From the NCBI GenBank assembly GCA_902521615.1, contig CABYSJ010000005.1:1-64000 (forward strand): DNA of 64,000 bases, written 5' to 3'. The notes below the pieces were generated by a model, which saw only the letters and a list, made by a program, of their open reading frames with translations, ran no database searches and had not been told where the DNA came from. Within the stretch, counting starts at the first letter, position 1. Each line of letters starts with the position of its first letter. Positions 34,694-43,859 of this stretch are shown here, one piece after another. The stretch is from an uncultured Pelagibacteraceae bacterium. GTDB taxonomy: Bacteria > Pseudomonadota > Alphaproteobacteria > Pelagibacterales > Pelagibacteraceae. The position numbers and the translations under genes are program-made.

Positions 34694-35242
34694 TTAATCT
34701 TTTAAAAATACAACTGTTAGTTCAGCAACTTTAAAACCAAATTTAGTCATTGTTGCTCTATTAATTGCTACTCTATCATCTTGTTTAAAAATCCAATCAT
34801 CGAAAGATATTTTTAATTCTTTACCTTTAACTGGAACTAATAAAACATATTCAAATTTAAAAGCTGGTCCATAAGAATATCCTATTGCTTTACCCACAAC
34901 ATCCCCTGCTGTTCCTTCATAATTATGCTCGTCAATTTTGTTTATTGTCCATTCTCGGTCTTGAACTTCACCATCGTCCCAATTAAATTTTTCTTTAAGA
35001 ATTAATTGCTTTCCATCCCAGGTACCATTTAAATCTGCAGAAAACTGTCTTGTAACTTTTCCTGATCTATTTTGTAGAACTCCCCAAGCCTTAACATTTC
35101 CAGATAAATATTCCTCAATAATTAATCTTGGTTCCTTATTTTTAAAGTCTTCAGGTTTCATGACACTTTTGTTTGAACAACTTGTAATTAAGAATAATGA
35201 AATTATCAATGAAATTGACTTAATTATTTTTATATGTCGCAT
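34694..35242 (-). CDS. DUF3833-family lipoprotein
   Basis: About 182 residues from the Met at 35242; an in-frame ATG four codons earlier is possible but less natural. The sequence begins MRHIKIIKSISLIISLFLIT, followed by the lipobox Cys in LITSCSNKS, so it is a lipid-anchored periplasmic protein. The body is the beta-rich DUF3833 domain (GNVKAWGVLQNRSGKVTRQF, YEGTAGDVVGKAIGYSYGPA). Function unknown, but this family is regularly found next to CFA-type methyltransferases and DUF1365. Last gene of the lipid-modification operon. Confidence 0.88.
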   Translation of the reverse strand: MRHIKIIKSISLIISLFLITSCSNKSVMKPEDFKNKEPRLIIEEYLSGNVKAWGVLQNRSGKVTRQFSADLNGTWDGKQLILKEKFNWDDGEVQDREWTINKIDEHNYEGTAGDVVGKAIGYSYGPAFKFEYVLLVPVKGKELKISFDDWIFKQDDRVAINRATMTKFGFKVAELTVVFLKD

Positions 35243-35259
35243 AAATATCTCCATTATTT

Positions 35260-36438
35260 TTATTTGTTTTGCATTGAAAATTGTATCAGATCAATATTTT
35301 TTGACTTAAATCCTGCTTCACAATAAGAAAGATAAAACTCCCACATTCTTTTAAATGTTAAATCGAACCCTTGTTTTTTTATTAAATCCCATTTTTTTAA
35401 AAACTCATTTCTCCATATAGCCAATGTATTTGCATAATGGTCAGCATAAGAAATATATGAATTAACAGTTAAACCGTTATCAGAAACATATCGATTAATA
35501 CTATTTTTATTTGGTAAAAAACCACCTGGAAAAATATATTTTTGAATAAAATCTTGTTTGTTTTTATATCTATCAAACAACCTATCATCGATAGTAATTG
35601 CTTGAATAGCTGCTTTACCACCATCAGATAAGTTAGTTTTAATAGTTTTAAAATACCCCTCTAGATAATTTTGGCCAACTGCCTCAATCATTTCTATAGA
35701 AGCAATTGAATTATATTTACCTTTAAGATCTCTGTAATCCTTTATTTCAATATTTACTTTTTCGTTTAAACCACAATTAAAAATTCTTTCTTTAGCGTAC
35801 TCAAATTGTTTTTTTGATATTGTAATACAATCTAGTTTAACATCGTATTTTTTACCTAAGTACTCAGCAAAACCACCCCAACCACATCCTATTTCTAAAA
35901 CCTTGTCACCATTATTTGGTTTAATTAGATCAATTAATTTTTGATACTTGTTGTTTTGAGCATCAGACAAATTTTTTGACTTATCATCAAAAATAGCACT
36001 AGAGTAAGTGAGTGTATCATCTAACCAAAGAGAAAAAAAATCATTACCTAAATCATAATGTTTAGCAATATTTTCTTTACTTCTACTTTTTGTATTTTTG
36101 ATTATTTTATTTTTTACAAAATTAATTATTGGAAAATCAAAAAGGCCTGAGAATTTATACATGACCTCTATATTTCTTGCACTTAATTCAATTAAATTTG
36201 ATAAGTTATCAGTTTTAAATTCGCCTCTCATGTAGCTCTCAGCAAATCCAATACTACCACCTCTAATTAAATTATAATTAAAATCTGGTTTTTTGATTGA
36301 AATATTTGCATGCAATTTTTCATTTGGATTTCCAAACTTTAAAACTTTTCCGTCATGTGTAGTAAGCTCTAGATAACCGTGATTTATATTATTAAGAAAT
36401 TTAAAAACTAATTTATCTGCGGTATTATTTAAAAACAT
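35260..36438 (-). CDS. Cyclopropane-fatty-acid-synthase-type methyltransferase
   Basis: Uses S-adenosylmethionine to methylate the double bond of membrane phospholipid acyl chains. 392 residues. The N-terminal lipid-binding region holds IRGGSIGFAESYMRGEF near 60, KHYDLGNDFFSLWLDDTLTY is near 125, the SAM site is KVLEIGCGWGGFAEYLGKKY near 180, and PGGFLPNK lies near 300, all family hallmarks. In this cluster type the product may be an unusual methylated or furan fatty acid instead of a cyclopropane, as for relatives in Rhodobacter. This is inference from gene order. Confidence 0.88.
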   Translation of the reverse strand: MFLNNTADKLVFKFLNNINHGYLELTTHDGKVLKFGNPNEKLHANISIKKPDFNYNLIRGGSIGFAESYMRGEFKTDNLSNLIELSARNIEVMYKFSGLFDFPIINFVKNKIIKNTKSRSKENIAKHYDLGNDFFSLWLDDTLTYSSAIFDDKSKNLSDAQNNKYQKLIDLIKPNNGDKVLEIGCGWGGFAEYLGKKYDVKLDCITISKKQFEYAKERIFNCGLNEKVNIEIKDYRDLKGKYNSIASIEMIEAVGQNYLEGYFKTIKTNLSDGGKAAIQAITIDDRLFDRYKNKQDFIQKYIFPGGFLPNKNSINRYVSDNGLTVNSYISYADHYANTLAIWRNEFLKKWDLIKKQGFDLTFKRMWEFYLSYCEAGFKSKNIDLIQFSMQNK

Positions 36439-37202
36439 TAATTTTCTACTGTTATATTATTTTTAATTTTAAATTTTTTCTTAATAAATTTAATTCCTTT
36501 AAACCACAATTTAAACGCTTCAAAATGTATCGCGGAGATAATTTTAAATGTCATTAAAGGGTGTTTAAGATAAGAATTCATTAAGTTTTTGCTTGTCAAA
36601 GCAGATCTTTCACCATCTTGAGATGCAAAAAGAATTTTTCCTTCTTGATCATATTGATCAATTACAACTGACAACCTCTGCTCTGGATTTAATATCCTAA
36701 AAAAATAATTACAATCCATTTCAATAAATGGTGAAACATGAAATTTTTTTGAGCAATTATTTTGAATTAATTTATTTTGTCCCTCTACTTTAAAAACATA
36801 TGTGTGTTGCTCACCAAATGTATTCTTAACCTCATATAATATAGAAATTAAATTATCATTATTATCGTATACAAAAAAAATACTTAATGGATTAAAAACA
36901 TAACCAAATATTCTTGGATAGCATAAAAGTTTAACTTTTATGTTGTCTGTACTGATTTCTTTATTAATTAGATTTTTTTTTACCCACTCAAAAAGAGACG
37001 ACCCATCACGGTCACCATGATCTTTTTCGTAAAAACTAATAAGATTAAATTTATTTAATGAAAAAAATTTTAATTTATCATTAAGCTCATTTAGCTCTGA
37101 TAGATCAATGAAAAGTGAAAATACTTTATATTTAAAAAAATGTTCTTTTGGTTTAAATCTCTTATGGATTACGTTTCCATTATATATACAAGAACTAATC
37201 AT
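36438..37202 (-). CDS. DUF1365-family protein
   Basis: 254 residues of the DUF1365 family: IYNGNVIHKRFKPKEHFFKY at the start, then KYKVFSLFIDLSELNEL, GDRDGSSLFEWVKKNL near 70, LLCYPRIFGYVFNPLSIFFV near 100 and KKFHVSPFIEMDCNYFFRI near 155. Biochemical role unestablished here; it is nearly always encoded with the flavin amine oxidase and the CFA-type methyltransferase that flank it. The stop overlaps the methyltransferase start by one base, and the start overlaps the amine oxidase gene by 8. Confidence 0.9.
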   Translation of the reverse strand: MISSCIYNGNVIHKRFKPKEHFFKYKVFSLFIDLSELNELNDKLKFFSLNKFNLISFYEKDHGDRDGSSLFEWVKKNLINKEISTDNIKVKLLCYPRIFGYVFNPLSIFFVYDNNDNLISILYEVKNTFGEQHTYVFKVEGQNKLIQNNCSKKFHVSPFIEMDCNYFFRILNPEQRLSVVIDQYDQEGKILFASQDGERSALTSKNLMNSYLKHPLMTFKIISAIHFEAFKLWFKGIKFIKKKFKIKNNITVEN

Positions 37203-38433
37203 TAAGGTTTTTCAGCATTTCGAGAGATGATTTTATTCCATCTTCATGAAATCCGTAACCAAAATAACTGCCACAAAAAAGTAAATCTTTTTGATTTTGT
37301 ATTTTAATAAGCTCTGATTGAGTATCTAATGCCTTTTGATCATAATAAGGATGTGTAAATTTTACTTTTCTCAATATTTTTTTCTCATCAATATTGAAGT
37401 AAGGATTTAGTGTTAAGAAAATATTTTCATCACACTTTAAATTTTGCAATAAATTTAGCCAGTAGGTTATTGAATTTTTCTCTAAATTCTTGTCATCTAT
37501 TGATGAATTCCAAGAAGACCAAGCTTTTTTATTTTTTGGCATGGCCCGCTGATCTGTATGTATGTAAGCTATATTTTCTTTGTAGCTAAAATTCGAAAGA
37601 ATATTTCTCTCATCCTCAGTTGGATTTTCAATTATCTCTAAGGCTTCATCAGCATGTGTTGCCAAAATAACCTTGTCATAATCAAAAAATTCACTTTCTC
37701 CACCGTAATATAAATCTAGTCCTGACATTTTTCTTTTAATTTTTGTGACTTTATAATTTTTATAATGTTCCCCACTTAATTGTGAAATTATTTTACTAAC
37801 ATAGGTTCTGCTTCTATTGGTTACTGTGTACCACTGTGGTCTATTTTTCAATTTAAACAAACCATGATTTTGGAAAAATCTAAGAAAAAAACTAATTGGC
37901 ATTTTACTTACTTCATAAGGGGGCATAGACCAAATTGCAGATACCATTGGTATTATATGATAATTAACAAATGTTTTGGATAATTTATTAATTTTTAAAT
38001 ATTCACCTAAGGTAATTTTGTCATTGGATATGGTTGCTTGATCACTTTTTTTATAAAATTTAATTATATCAAAAAACATTTTTAAGAAATCAATGTTAAA
38101 TAGATTTGATTTATTGCAGAAAATCCCACTCAATCCTTTTCCACAATATTCAAATTTCGTATTATCTACTGAAACTGAAAAAGACATGTTGCTTTTTTCA
38201 ATTTTAATATCATTTTCCTTAAAAAAATTAATTAAATTTGGATAGGTTTGAAAATTAAAAACAATAAAACCAATATCAACTGAAACTTTTTTTTCATCAA
38301 AAAACAAATCTATAGTATGAGAATGCCCACCAAAATGATCTTCTCTTTCAAAAAGATCTACATGATGTTTTTTTGATAAATAATAAGCAGCACTTAGTCC
38401 AGAAATACCTGACCCAACAACTGCAATTTTCAT
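37195..38433 (-). CDS. FAD-dependent amine-oxidase-like protein (COG2907 type)
   Basis: 412 residues. FAD site IAVVGSGISGLSAAYYLSKK at residues 3-22, then DHFGGHSHTIDL near 37 and VDIGFIVFNFQTYPNLINFF near 53. The C-terminal CGSYFGYGFHEDGIKSSLEM closes the FAD domain. This is the flavoprotein that accompanies DUF1365 and CFA-type genes and is a candidate desaturase or oxidase of modified acyl chains. First gene of the lipid-modification operon on this strand, starting 6 bases after the gcvP stop, so readthrough from the glycine cleavage operon is possible. Confidence 0.88.
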   Translation of the reverse strand: MKIAVVGSGISGLSAAYYLSKKHHVDLFEREDHFGGHSHTIDLFFDEKKVSVDIGFIVFNFQTYPNLINFFKENDIKIEKSNMSFSVSVDNTKFEYCGKGLSGIFCNKSNLFNIDFLKMFFDIIKFYKKSDQATISNDKITLGEYLKINKLSKTFVNYHIIPMVSAIWSMPPYEVSKMPISFFLRFFQNHGLFKLKNRPQWYTVTNRSRTYVSKIISQLSGEHYKNYKVTKIKRKMSGLDLYYGGESEFFDYDKVILATHADEALEIIENPTEDERNILSNFSYKENIAYIHTDQRAMPKNKKAWSSWNSSIDDKNLEKNSITYWLNLLQNLKCDENIFLTLNPYFNIDEKKILRKVKFTHPYYDQKALDTQSELIKIQNQKDLLFCGSYFGYGFHEDGIKSSLEMLKNLND

Positions 38434-38439
38434 TAATTA

Positions 38440-41310
38440 TTATGCTGCATCTTCTTTAAACTCATCCATACTTGGACAAGTGCAAAAAATATTTTTATCT
38501 CCGTATACATTGTCAACTCTTGCAACCGGAGGCCAAAATTTATTTGCTTTTAAGAATTTTGCTGGATATGCGGCTTGCTCTCTTGAATATTTATGCTTCC
38601 ATTCATCTGAAGCTAATTCTATATCAGTATGAGGTGCATTTTTTATAGGGTTATCAACTTTGTCAAACTTGCCTGACTTGACCATATCTATTTCTTTTTT
38701 AATGCTGATCAAAGTGTCACAAAATCTATCTAATTCAGATAAACTCTCACTTTCAGTTGGTTCAATCATCATTGTTCCAGCAACTGGCCATGACATTGTG
38801 GGTGCATGAAATCCATAATCTATTAATCTTTTAGCTATATCTTCCTCTGAAATACCTGTGTCACTTTTAATAGATCTAATATCAATAATACATTCGTGTG
38901 CTACATTACCATTTGAACCCTTGTAAAGAATTGGATAATGGTCTTTTAATTTGTTTGCAATGTAATTTGCATTTAGGATTGCAATTTGTGTTGCAAGTTT
39001 TACACCCTCTGATCCCATCATCTTAATATACATCCAAGAAATAGATAAAATACTTGAGCTTCCCCATGGAGCTGCTGAAACTGCACCTATTCCACTTGCT
39101 GGTCCACAATCTTTTACAACTGGATGATTAGGGAGATAAACTTGTAGATGTCTTTTACATGCGATAGGTCCCATTCCAGGTCCTCCTCCACCATGCGGTA
39201 TACAAAATGTTTTATGCAAGTTTATATGACAAACATCAGGACCAAAATTTCCTGGTTTTGCTACACCAACAAGTGCATTTAAGTTTGCTCCATCCATATA
39301 AACTTGACCACCATGTTGATGAATTACTTCGCATATATCTTTGATTTTTTCCTCAAATACTCCGTGAGTAGACGGATAAGTGACCATTAATGCTCCAAGA
39401 TTTTCAGAATGCATTTCTGCTTTTTTCTTCAAATCATCAAAATCAACATTTCCTTCTTTGTCACAATCAACAACGACAACTTTCATTCCTACCATTTGTG
39501 CGCTAGCAGGATTGGTTCCATGTGCTGAGCTTGGTATTAAACATATATTTCTATTTTCATCCCCTCTATCTAAATGATATTTTCTTATTACCATTAATCC
39601 AGCATACTCACCTTGAGCTCCTGCATTTGGCTGAAGTGAAACACCAGAAAAACCAGTGATAGATCTTAACCAATTTTTAAGATCTGTGAACATCTCCCTA
39701 TATCCCTCCATCTGTTCAACAGGTACAAATGGATGAGGTTCTGCTAATTCTCTCCAAGAAATAGGTATCATTTCTGCAGTAGCATTTAATTTCATAGTAC
39801 ACGAACCCAGAGCGATCATTGTTCTATTAAGAGCTATATCCTTATCCTCTAATTTTTTAAGATATCTAAGCATCTCTGTCTCTGAGTGATATGAATTAAA
39901 AACAGGATGCTCTAAGTATTTTGAAGTTCTTAATAAATTTTTTGGTAAATTTGGTAAAGTAACAGTAGGATCCTCTTTTTTAATAGATTCCGCTGCATTA
40001 AAAATTTTTAATAGTTGATTTACTCTGTAAACATTTTTTCTTTCGTCAAAAGAAACAGACAACATTTCTGAATTAACTTTTCTTATATTAACTTTTTGGT
40101 CTAAAGCGTTTTTAAATATTTGATCAGTCTTTTCTTTGGTAATAATAGTTACAGTATCAAAAAAATAATCTGAGTATAATTCATATCCAGATTGTTTTAT
40201 TTTATCAGCAAAATTTTTTGCTAGTTGAGATACTCTTTCGGATATACTTTTAATTCCATCTGGACCGTGATAAATAGCATATGCAGCTGAAACAATCGCT
40301 AGTAAGGCTTGAGCAGTACAAATATTACTTGTAGCCTTGTCTCTTCTAATGTGTTGCTCTCTAGTTTGTAATGACAATCTATAAGCTTTGTTTCCATGCC
40401 TATCCACTGAAACCCCAACAATCCTACCTGGCATAGATCGTTTGTATTCATCTTTTGTTGCAAAAAAGGCTGCATGAGGTCCTCCATAACCCATTGGAAT
40501 ACCAAACCTTTGGGAACTACCGACTGCAATATCAGCTCCAAGTTCTCTTGGTGTTTTTAACATAGACAAGGCAAGAAGATCACAAACTAAAATTGCTTTT
40601 CCATTTTTTTTATGAATTTTACTTATGGCTTCACTAGGGTCTTTAATATCACCTAAAGTTCCTGGATACTGTAAAACTCCACAAACAATATCTTCTTTTA
40701 ACTGTTCTAGAACTTTATCCTCATCTCCAACAAGGACTTTAAGACCCATTGGCTCTGCCCTAGTTTGGATAACATCAATTGTTTGTGGATGGCAATTTTC
40801 TGAAACAAAAACTAAATTACTATCACTTTTATTAAGTCTATGACTTAAACCCATAGCTTCGGCAGCTGCTGTTCCTTCGTCAAGCAAAGAGGCGTTTGCT
40901 ATATCCATGCCTGTAAAATCAACAATCATTTGTTGAAAGTTTAATAGCATCTCTAATCTACCTTGTGCTACTTCGGGCTGATAAGGTGTGTACGATGTAT
41001 ACCATCCAGGATTTTCTAATATATTTCTTAAAATTACGTATGGTGTGTAGGTCCCATAATAACCCATGCCTATAAAATTTGAGTAAATTTGGTTTTTTTT
41101 TGAAATTGCTTTTAATTTTCTTAAAGCTTCATATTCTGAGTTTGGTTCACCGATATTTAATTCACCTTTAAACTGAATTTTTTCTGGAATAGTACTATTA
41201 ATAAATTCATCTAATGACTTAAAGTTAAGATCTTTAAGCATTTTTTCTTGGTCCTTCTCAGATGGACCTATGTGTCTTCTAATAAAATCTTTTTGTGAAT
41301 TATGTAACAT
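38440..41310 (-). CDS. gcvP: Glycine dehydrogenase (decarboxylating), P protein
   Basis: Decarboxylates glycine and loads the aminomethyl group on the lipoyl arm of GcvH. 956 residues, full length for the fused (single-gene) form. The N-terminal half starts FIRRHIGPSEKDQEKML, with SLLDEGTAAAEAM near 140. The C-terminal half holds PLP Lys in HINLHKTFCIPHGGGGPGMG near 700, HGTNPASAQMVGMKVV near 600 and GASGIGAVSAAPWGSSSIL-type sequence near 740. Third gene of gcvT-gcvH-gcvP, overlapping gcvH by one base. Expression should follow the glycine riboswitch upstream of gcvT. Confidence 0.96.
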   Translation of the reverse strand: MLHNSQKDFIRRHIGPSEKDQEKMLKDLNFKSLDEFINSTIPEKIQFKGELNIGEPNSEYEALRKLKAISKKNQIYSNFIGMGYYGTYTPYVILRNILENPGWYTSYTPYQPEVAQGRLEMLLNFQQMIVDFTGMDIANASLLDEGTAAAEAMGLSHRLNKSDSNLVFVSENCHPQTIDVIQTRAEPMGLKVLVGDEDKVLEQLKEDIVCGVLQYPGTLGDIKDPSEAISKIHKKNGKAILVCDLLALSMLKTPRELGADIAVGSSQRFGIPMGYGGPHAAFFATKDEYKRSMPGRIVGVSVDRHGNKAYRLSLQTREQHIRRDKATSNICTAQALLAIVSAAYAIYHGPDGIKSISERVSQLAKNFADKIKQSGYELYSDYFFDTVTIITKEKTDQIFKNALDQKVNIRKVNSEMLSVSFDERKNVYRVNQLLKIFNAAESIKKEDPTVTLPNLPKNLLRTSKYLEHPVFNSYHSETEMLRYLKKLEDKDIALNRTMIALGSCTMKLNATAEMIPISWRELAEPHPFVPVEQMEGYREMFTDLKNWLRSITGFSGVSLQPNAGAQGEYAGLMVIRKYHLDRGDENRNICLIPSSAHGTNPASAQMVGMKVVVVDCDKEGNVDFDDLKKKAEMHSENLGALMVTYPSTHGVFEEKIKDICEVIHQHGGQVYMDGANLNALVGVAKPGNFGPDVCHINLHKTFCIPHGGGGPGMGPIACKRHLQVYLPNHPVVKDCGPASGIGAVSAAPWGSSSILSISWMYIKMMGSEGVKLATQIAILNANYIANKLKDHYPILYKGSNGNVAHECIIDIRSIKSDTGISEEDIAKRLIDYGFHAPTMSWPVAGTMMIEPTESESLSELDRFCDTLISIKKEIDMVKSGKFDKVDNPIKNAPHTDIELASDEWKHKYSREQAAYPAKFLKANKFWPPVARVDNVYGDKNIFCTCPSMDEFKEDAA

Positions 41311-41690
41311 TAGCTTGATGTCTCCTTTGCAAATTTATCGTATTCTTCTTTGTTCATTAAAGTATCTAGCTCAGATGTGTCTTTAATTTTCAATTTAAAA
41401 AACCATGCATCACCTTCGGGGTCCTCATTAATTTTGGCTGGATCGTCTACTATAGACTGGTTAGTATCTACCACTTCTCCACTAACTGGGGTATAAACAT
41501 CACTGGCAGCTTTTGTAGACTCTACCACTCCTGCAGTACCATCTTTTTCAACATTAGATCCTTTTTCAGGAAGTTCTGCAAAAACGATGTCGCCAAGCAT
41601 TTCTGTTGCATGTTTTGTAATTCCTATTGTAGCCACATCTCCCTCTAATTTAATCCACTCATGTTCTTTGGAAAATTTTACTTCACTCAT
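41310..41690 (-). CDS. gcvH: Glycine cleavage system H protein
   Basis: Lipoyl carrier that shuttles the aminomethyl group between P, T and L proteins. 126 residues, normal length. The lipoyl-bearing Lys60 is in [20 protein letters not shown], and the N-terminal [20 protein letters not shown] and C-terminal [12 protein letters not shown] are conserved. Overlaps both neighbours by one base, so all three gcv genes are translated from one message. Confidence 0.97.
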   Translation of the reverse strand: MSEVKFSKEHEWIKLEGDVATIGITKHATEMLGDIVFAELPEKGSNVEKDGTAGVVESTKAASDVYTPVSGEVVDTNQSIVDDPAKINEDPEGDAWFFKLKIKDTSELDTLMNKEEYDKFAKETSS

Positions 41691-42793
41691 TAATTTACTC
41701 CTTTCACATAATTTTTTTTATAAAATGGCAATGCACAAACATTTGCTGGATGTTTTTTTCCTCTTACCTCAAGCAAAATTTTGGTATCAACTTTTGAAAA
41801 CTCTTTATCAACATAACCCATCGCTATAGGACCGTTTACACTTGGTCCAAAAGTTCCACTTGTTATCTCACCAATTTGTTTATCAGTATCATCAAATATT
41901 TTAGTCTTTTCTCTTGCAATCAACCTACCTTCAGGCTTAATCCCTACTCTTATTTGGCTTGCTCCATCTTGCATTTGGTTCATAATTTTTTTTGATCCAA
42001 TAAAACCTCCATTAGATAATCTAGATTTTGAGATTGCCCATCTAAGGTTTGCCTCAACTGGTGTTTTATTAATATCTAATTCGTGACCATATAAACATAA
42101 TCCAGCTTCTAATCTCAAGGTATCTCTTGCCCCAAGTCCTATAAGTTGTGCTCCCTTTTCTATTAAATTTTCAACGAATTTTTCCGCTTTATCGTTAGAA
42201 ATTGAAATTTCAAACCCATCTTCCCCTGTATAACCTGATCTTGTTACAAATAATTTTTGATTATCAGAATCAAACCAATTTCCTGTCATAAAACTTAGTT
42301 GATCAACCCCATTTAAAATTGAGTTTAAAATTTCAACAGATTTAGGTCCTTGAATTGCTATTAAAGATCTATTGTTTTCTAAGTTCATTTTAAATTTTGA
42401 ACCTAGTAAATTAGATAAAATCTCAAAATCTTTATCTTTGCATGCAGCATTTAAGATAATTAAATACCCCTCCTCTATTTTAGTGATAATTAAGTCATCA
42501 TAAATTCCAGCGTCTTCATTCATTAAAAAACTATACTTAGAGCAGTTTTGTTTTAAATTTTTTAAATCTAATGGAAAAATTTTTTCTAATTCTTCTGTCA
42601 AACTTTCATCACCATATATAAATAATTGACCCATATGAGATACATCAAATATTCCAGAATTAGATCTTGTGAATTTATGTTCTTCAATAATGCCTTTGCT
42701 ATACTGAATTGGCATTTCATAACCTGCGAATTCAACAAACTTAGCGTTGTTACTTTGATGAAGTTTATTTAGCGATGTTTTTTTTATTTCCAT
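41690..42793 (-). CDS. gcvT: Aminomethyltransferase (glycine cleavage T protein)
   Basis: Moves the methylene group to tetrahydrofolate and releases ammonia. 367 residues. Seen: [22 protein letters not shown] near 18-38, FDVSHMGQL near 49, [15 protein letters not shown] near 190 with the folate-contact region, and [20 protein letters not shown] near 222. The ATG at 42793 is part of a perfect 12-bp helix with the linker between the two riboswitch aptamers (see the leader feature). First gene of gcvTHP. Confidence 0.96.
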   Translation of the reverse strand: MEIKKTSLNKLHQSNNAKFVEFAGYEMPIQYSKGIIEEHKFTRSNSGIFDVSHMGQLFIYGDESLTEELEKIFPLDLKNLKQNCSKYSFLMNEDAGIYDDLIITKIEEGYLIILNAACKDKDFEILSNLLGSKFKMNLENNRSLIAIQGPKSVEILNSILNGVDQLSFMTGNWFDSDNQKLFVTRSGYTGEDGFEISISNDKAEKFVENLIEKGAQLIGLGARDTLRLEAGLCLYGHELDINKTPVEANLRWAISKSRLSNGGFIGSKKIMNQMQDGASQIRVGIKPEGRLIAREKTKIFDDTDKQIGEITSGTFGPSVNGPIAMGYVDKEFSKVDTKILLEVRGKKHPANVCALPFYKKNYVKGVN

Positions 42794-42950
42794 ATTAACT
42801 CTTCTGTGCCCCCTCTGTCTTGGTGCCTGAGAGATTTGCTCCTTCGGCGAGAATAATTCTCTTTCCAGAGTTAATATGTACGGTCCTTTTGCCTGAGAGT
42901 TTCCGGGGTGGTTGCTCCTTCGGCGCTACAAAAGTAGTCTCTCCCGTATA
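42791..42950 (-). promoter_or_regulatory. Tandem glycine riboswitch before gcvT
   Basis: Read on the (-) strand, two glycine aptamers follow one another, each with GCCGAAGGAGCAA and CTCTCAGGCA. Aptamer 1 lies at about 42949-42880 with closing stem UACGG/CCGUA. Aptamer 2 lies at about 42878-42791. The bases 42867-42878 and 42791-42802 are perfectly complementary over 12 bp (AGAGTTAATATG on each strand). This closes aptamer 2 and includes the gcvT AUG, so the start codon would be hidden when the helix forms. No rho-independent terminator was seen between aptamer 2 and gcvT, which suggests control at translation. Confidence 0.93.
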
Positions 42951-42986
42951 TAAATTTATAGCACATTTAAAATGTTTATGTGAAAT

Positions 42987-43859
42987 TTATTTAGCTACCT
43001 TTTTGACAAGTAATGGAGACAAAAACTGTATAACTACCGCTGTTATAACTACCGCTCCACCAAAAAGCACTGTAAGTGGCGGATTTTCGTTTGCAAACAT
43101 CCATGCCCACAGAGGTCCAAGGACAGCTTCTGTTAGCATAATAATTCCAACAAATGCTGAAGGAGTTGATCTTGCTCCAATTGTTATAAGTATAAATCCA
43201 AGTCCAACTTGAAAAAATCCTGCAATAAAACCTAAAAAAATATCATTTGTTGAAACCAAAATACTCGGTGACATGAACAAACCTATTAGTGTTGCAAAAA
43301 TTCCAGCAACCAATTGTAAAGGTATCATGTCGACTTTTGGATATTTTCTGACAATTAAAATTAAGATTGCAAATGATATCGGCATGATAAATGCAACTAA
43401 GTTTCCAGTCATTTGACCTGGTGTTAGTGAACTTCCTAACATTAAAATGATACCAACCACTGCTGTAATAATGCAAGTTAATGTAATTTTTGAAATTTTT
43501 TCTTTTAAAAATACGTAACCAAAAATTGCTAAAAACAAAGCTTGAGTTTGTATTATAAAGTTTGCATTAGCTACTGTTGTTTCGTACATAGCAAATACAT
43601 AACTAGCAAATCCTATGGATAAAATTATACCTCCAAATAAACCTGGAATTCCAGATTTATAAAGAGCACTGAGAATTTTTCCTTTGTAAGTAAAGATTAA
43701 AAAAATTGTAATTACCCCAAAAAAGAAAAGTGATCTCCAAAATAATATTTGCCAAAGTGTAGATCCATCAAATGACTTAACAATTAAACCTCCAAAACTT
43801 AATGCACAAGCTCCTAAAAATACTAAAAAAGGGCCTGGTATTTTTGATAAAAAATTCAT
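42987..43859 (-). CDS. EamA/DMT-family permease after pxpC
   Basis: 290 residues with ten hydrophobic helices in two EamA halves: LVFLGACALSFGGLIVKSFD near residue 13, then YETTVANANFIIQTQALFLA near 92; in the second half GARSTPSAFVGIIMLTEAVL near 230. Its start codon overlaps the pxpC stop by one base, so it is translated with the 5-oxoprolinase genes, and transport of pyroglutamate or a related compound is a contextual guess. It lies upstream of the glycine riboswitch on the same strand, about 40 bases away. Confidence 0.85.
   Translation of the reverse strand: MNFLSKIPGPFLVFLGACALSFGGLIVKSFDGSTLWQILFWRSLFFFGVITIFLIFTYKGKILSALYKSGIPGLFGGIILSIGFASYVFAMYETTVANANFIIQTQALFLAIFGYVFLKEKISKITLTCIITAVVGIILMLGSSLTPGQMTGNLVAFIMPISFAILILIVRKYPKVDMIPLQLVAGIFATLIGLFMSPSILVSTNDIFLGFIAGFFQVGLGFILITIGARSTPSAFVGIIMLTEAVLGPLWAWMFANENPPLTVLFGGAVVITAVVIQFLSPLLVKKVAK

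Noticed and set aside
42820..43212. Open frame on the + strand through the riboswitch
   Set aside because: It is the reverse of the aptamers and of the EamA permease gene; no protein features.
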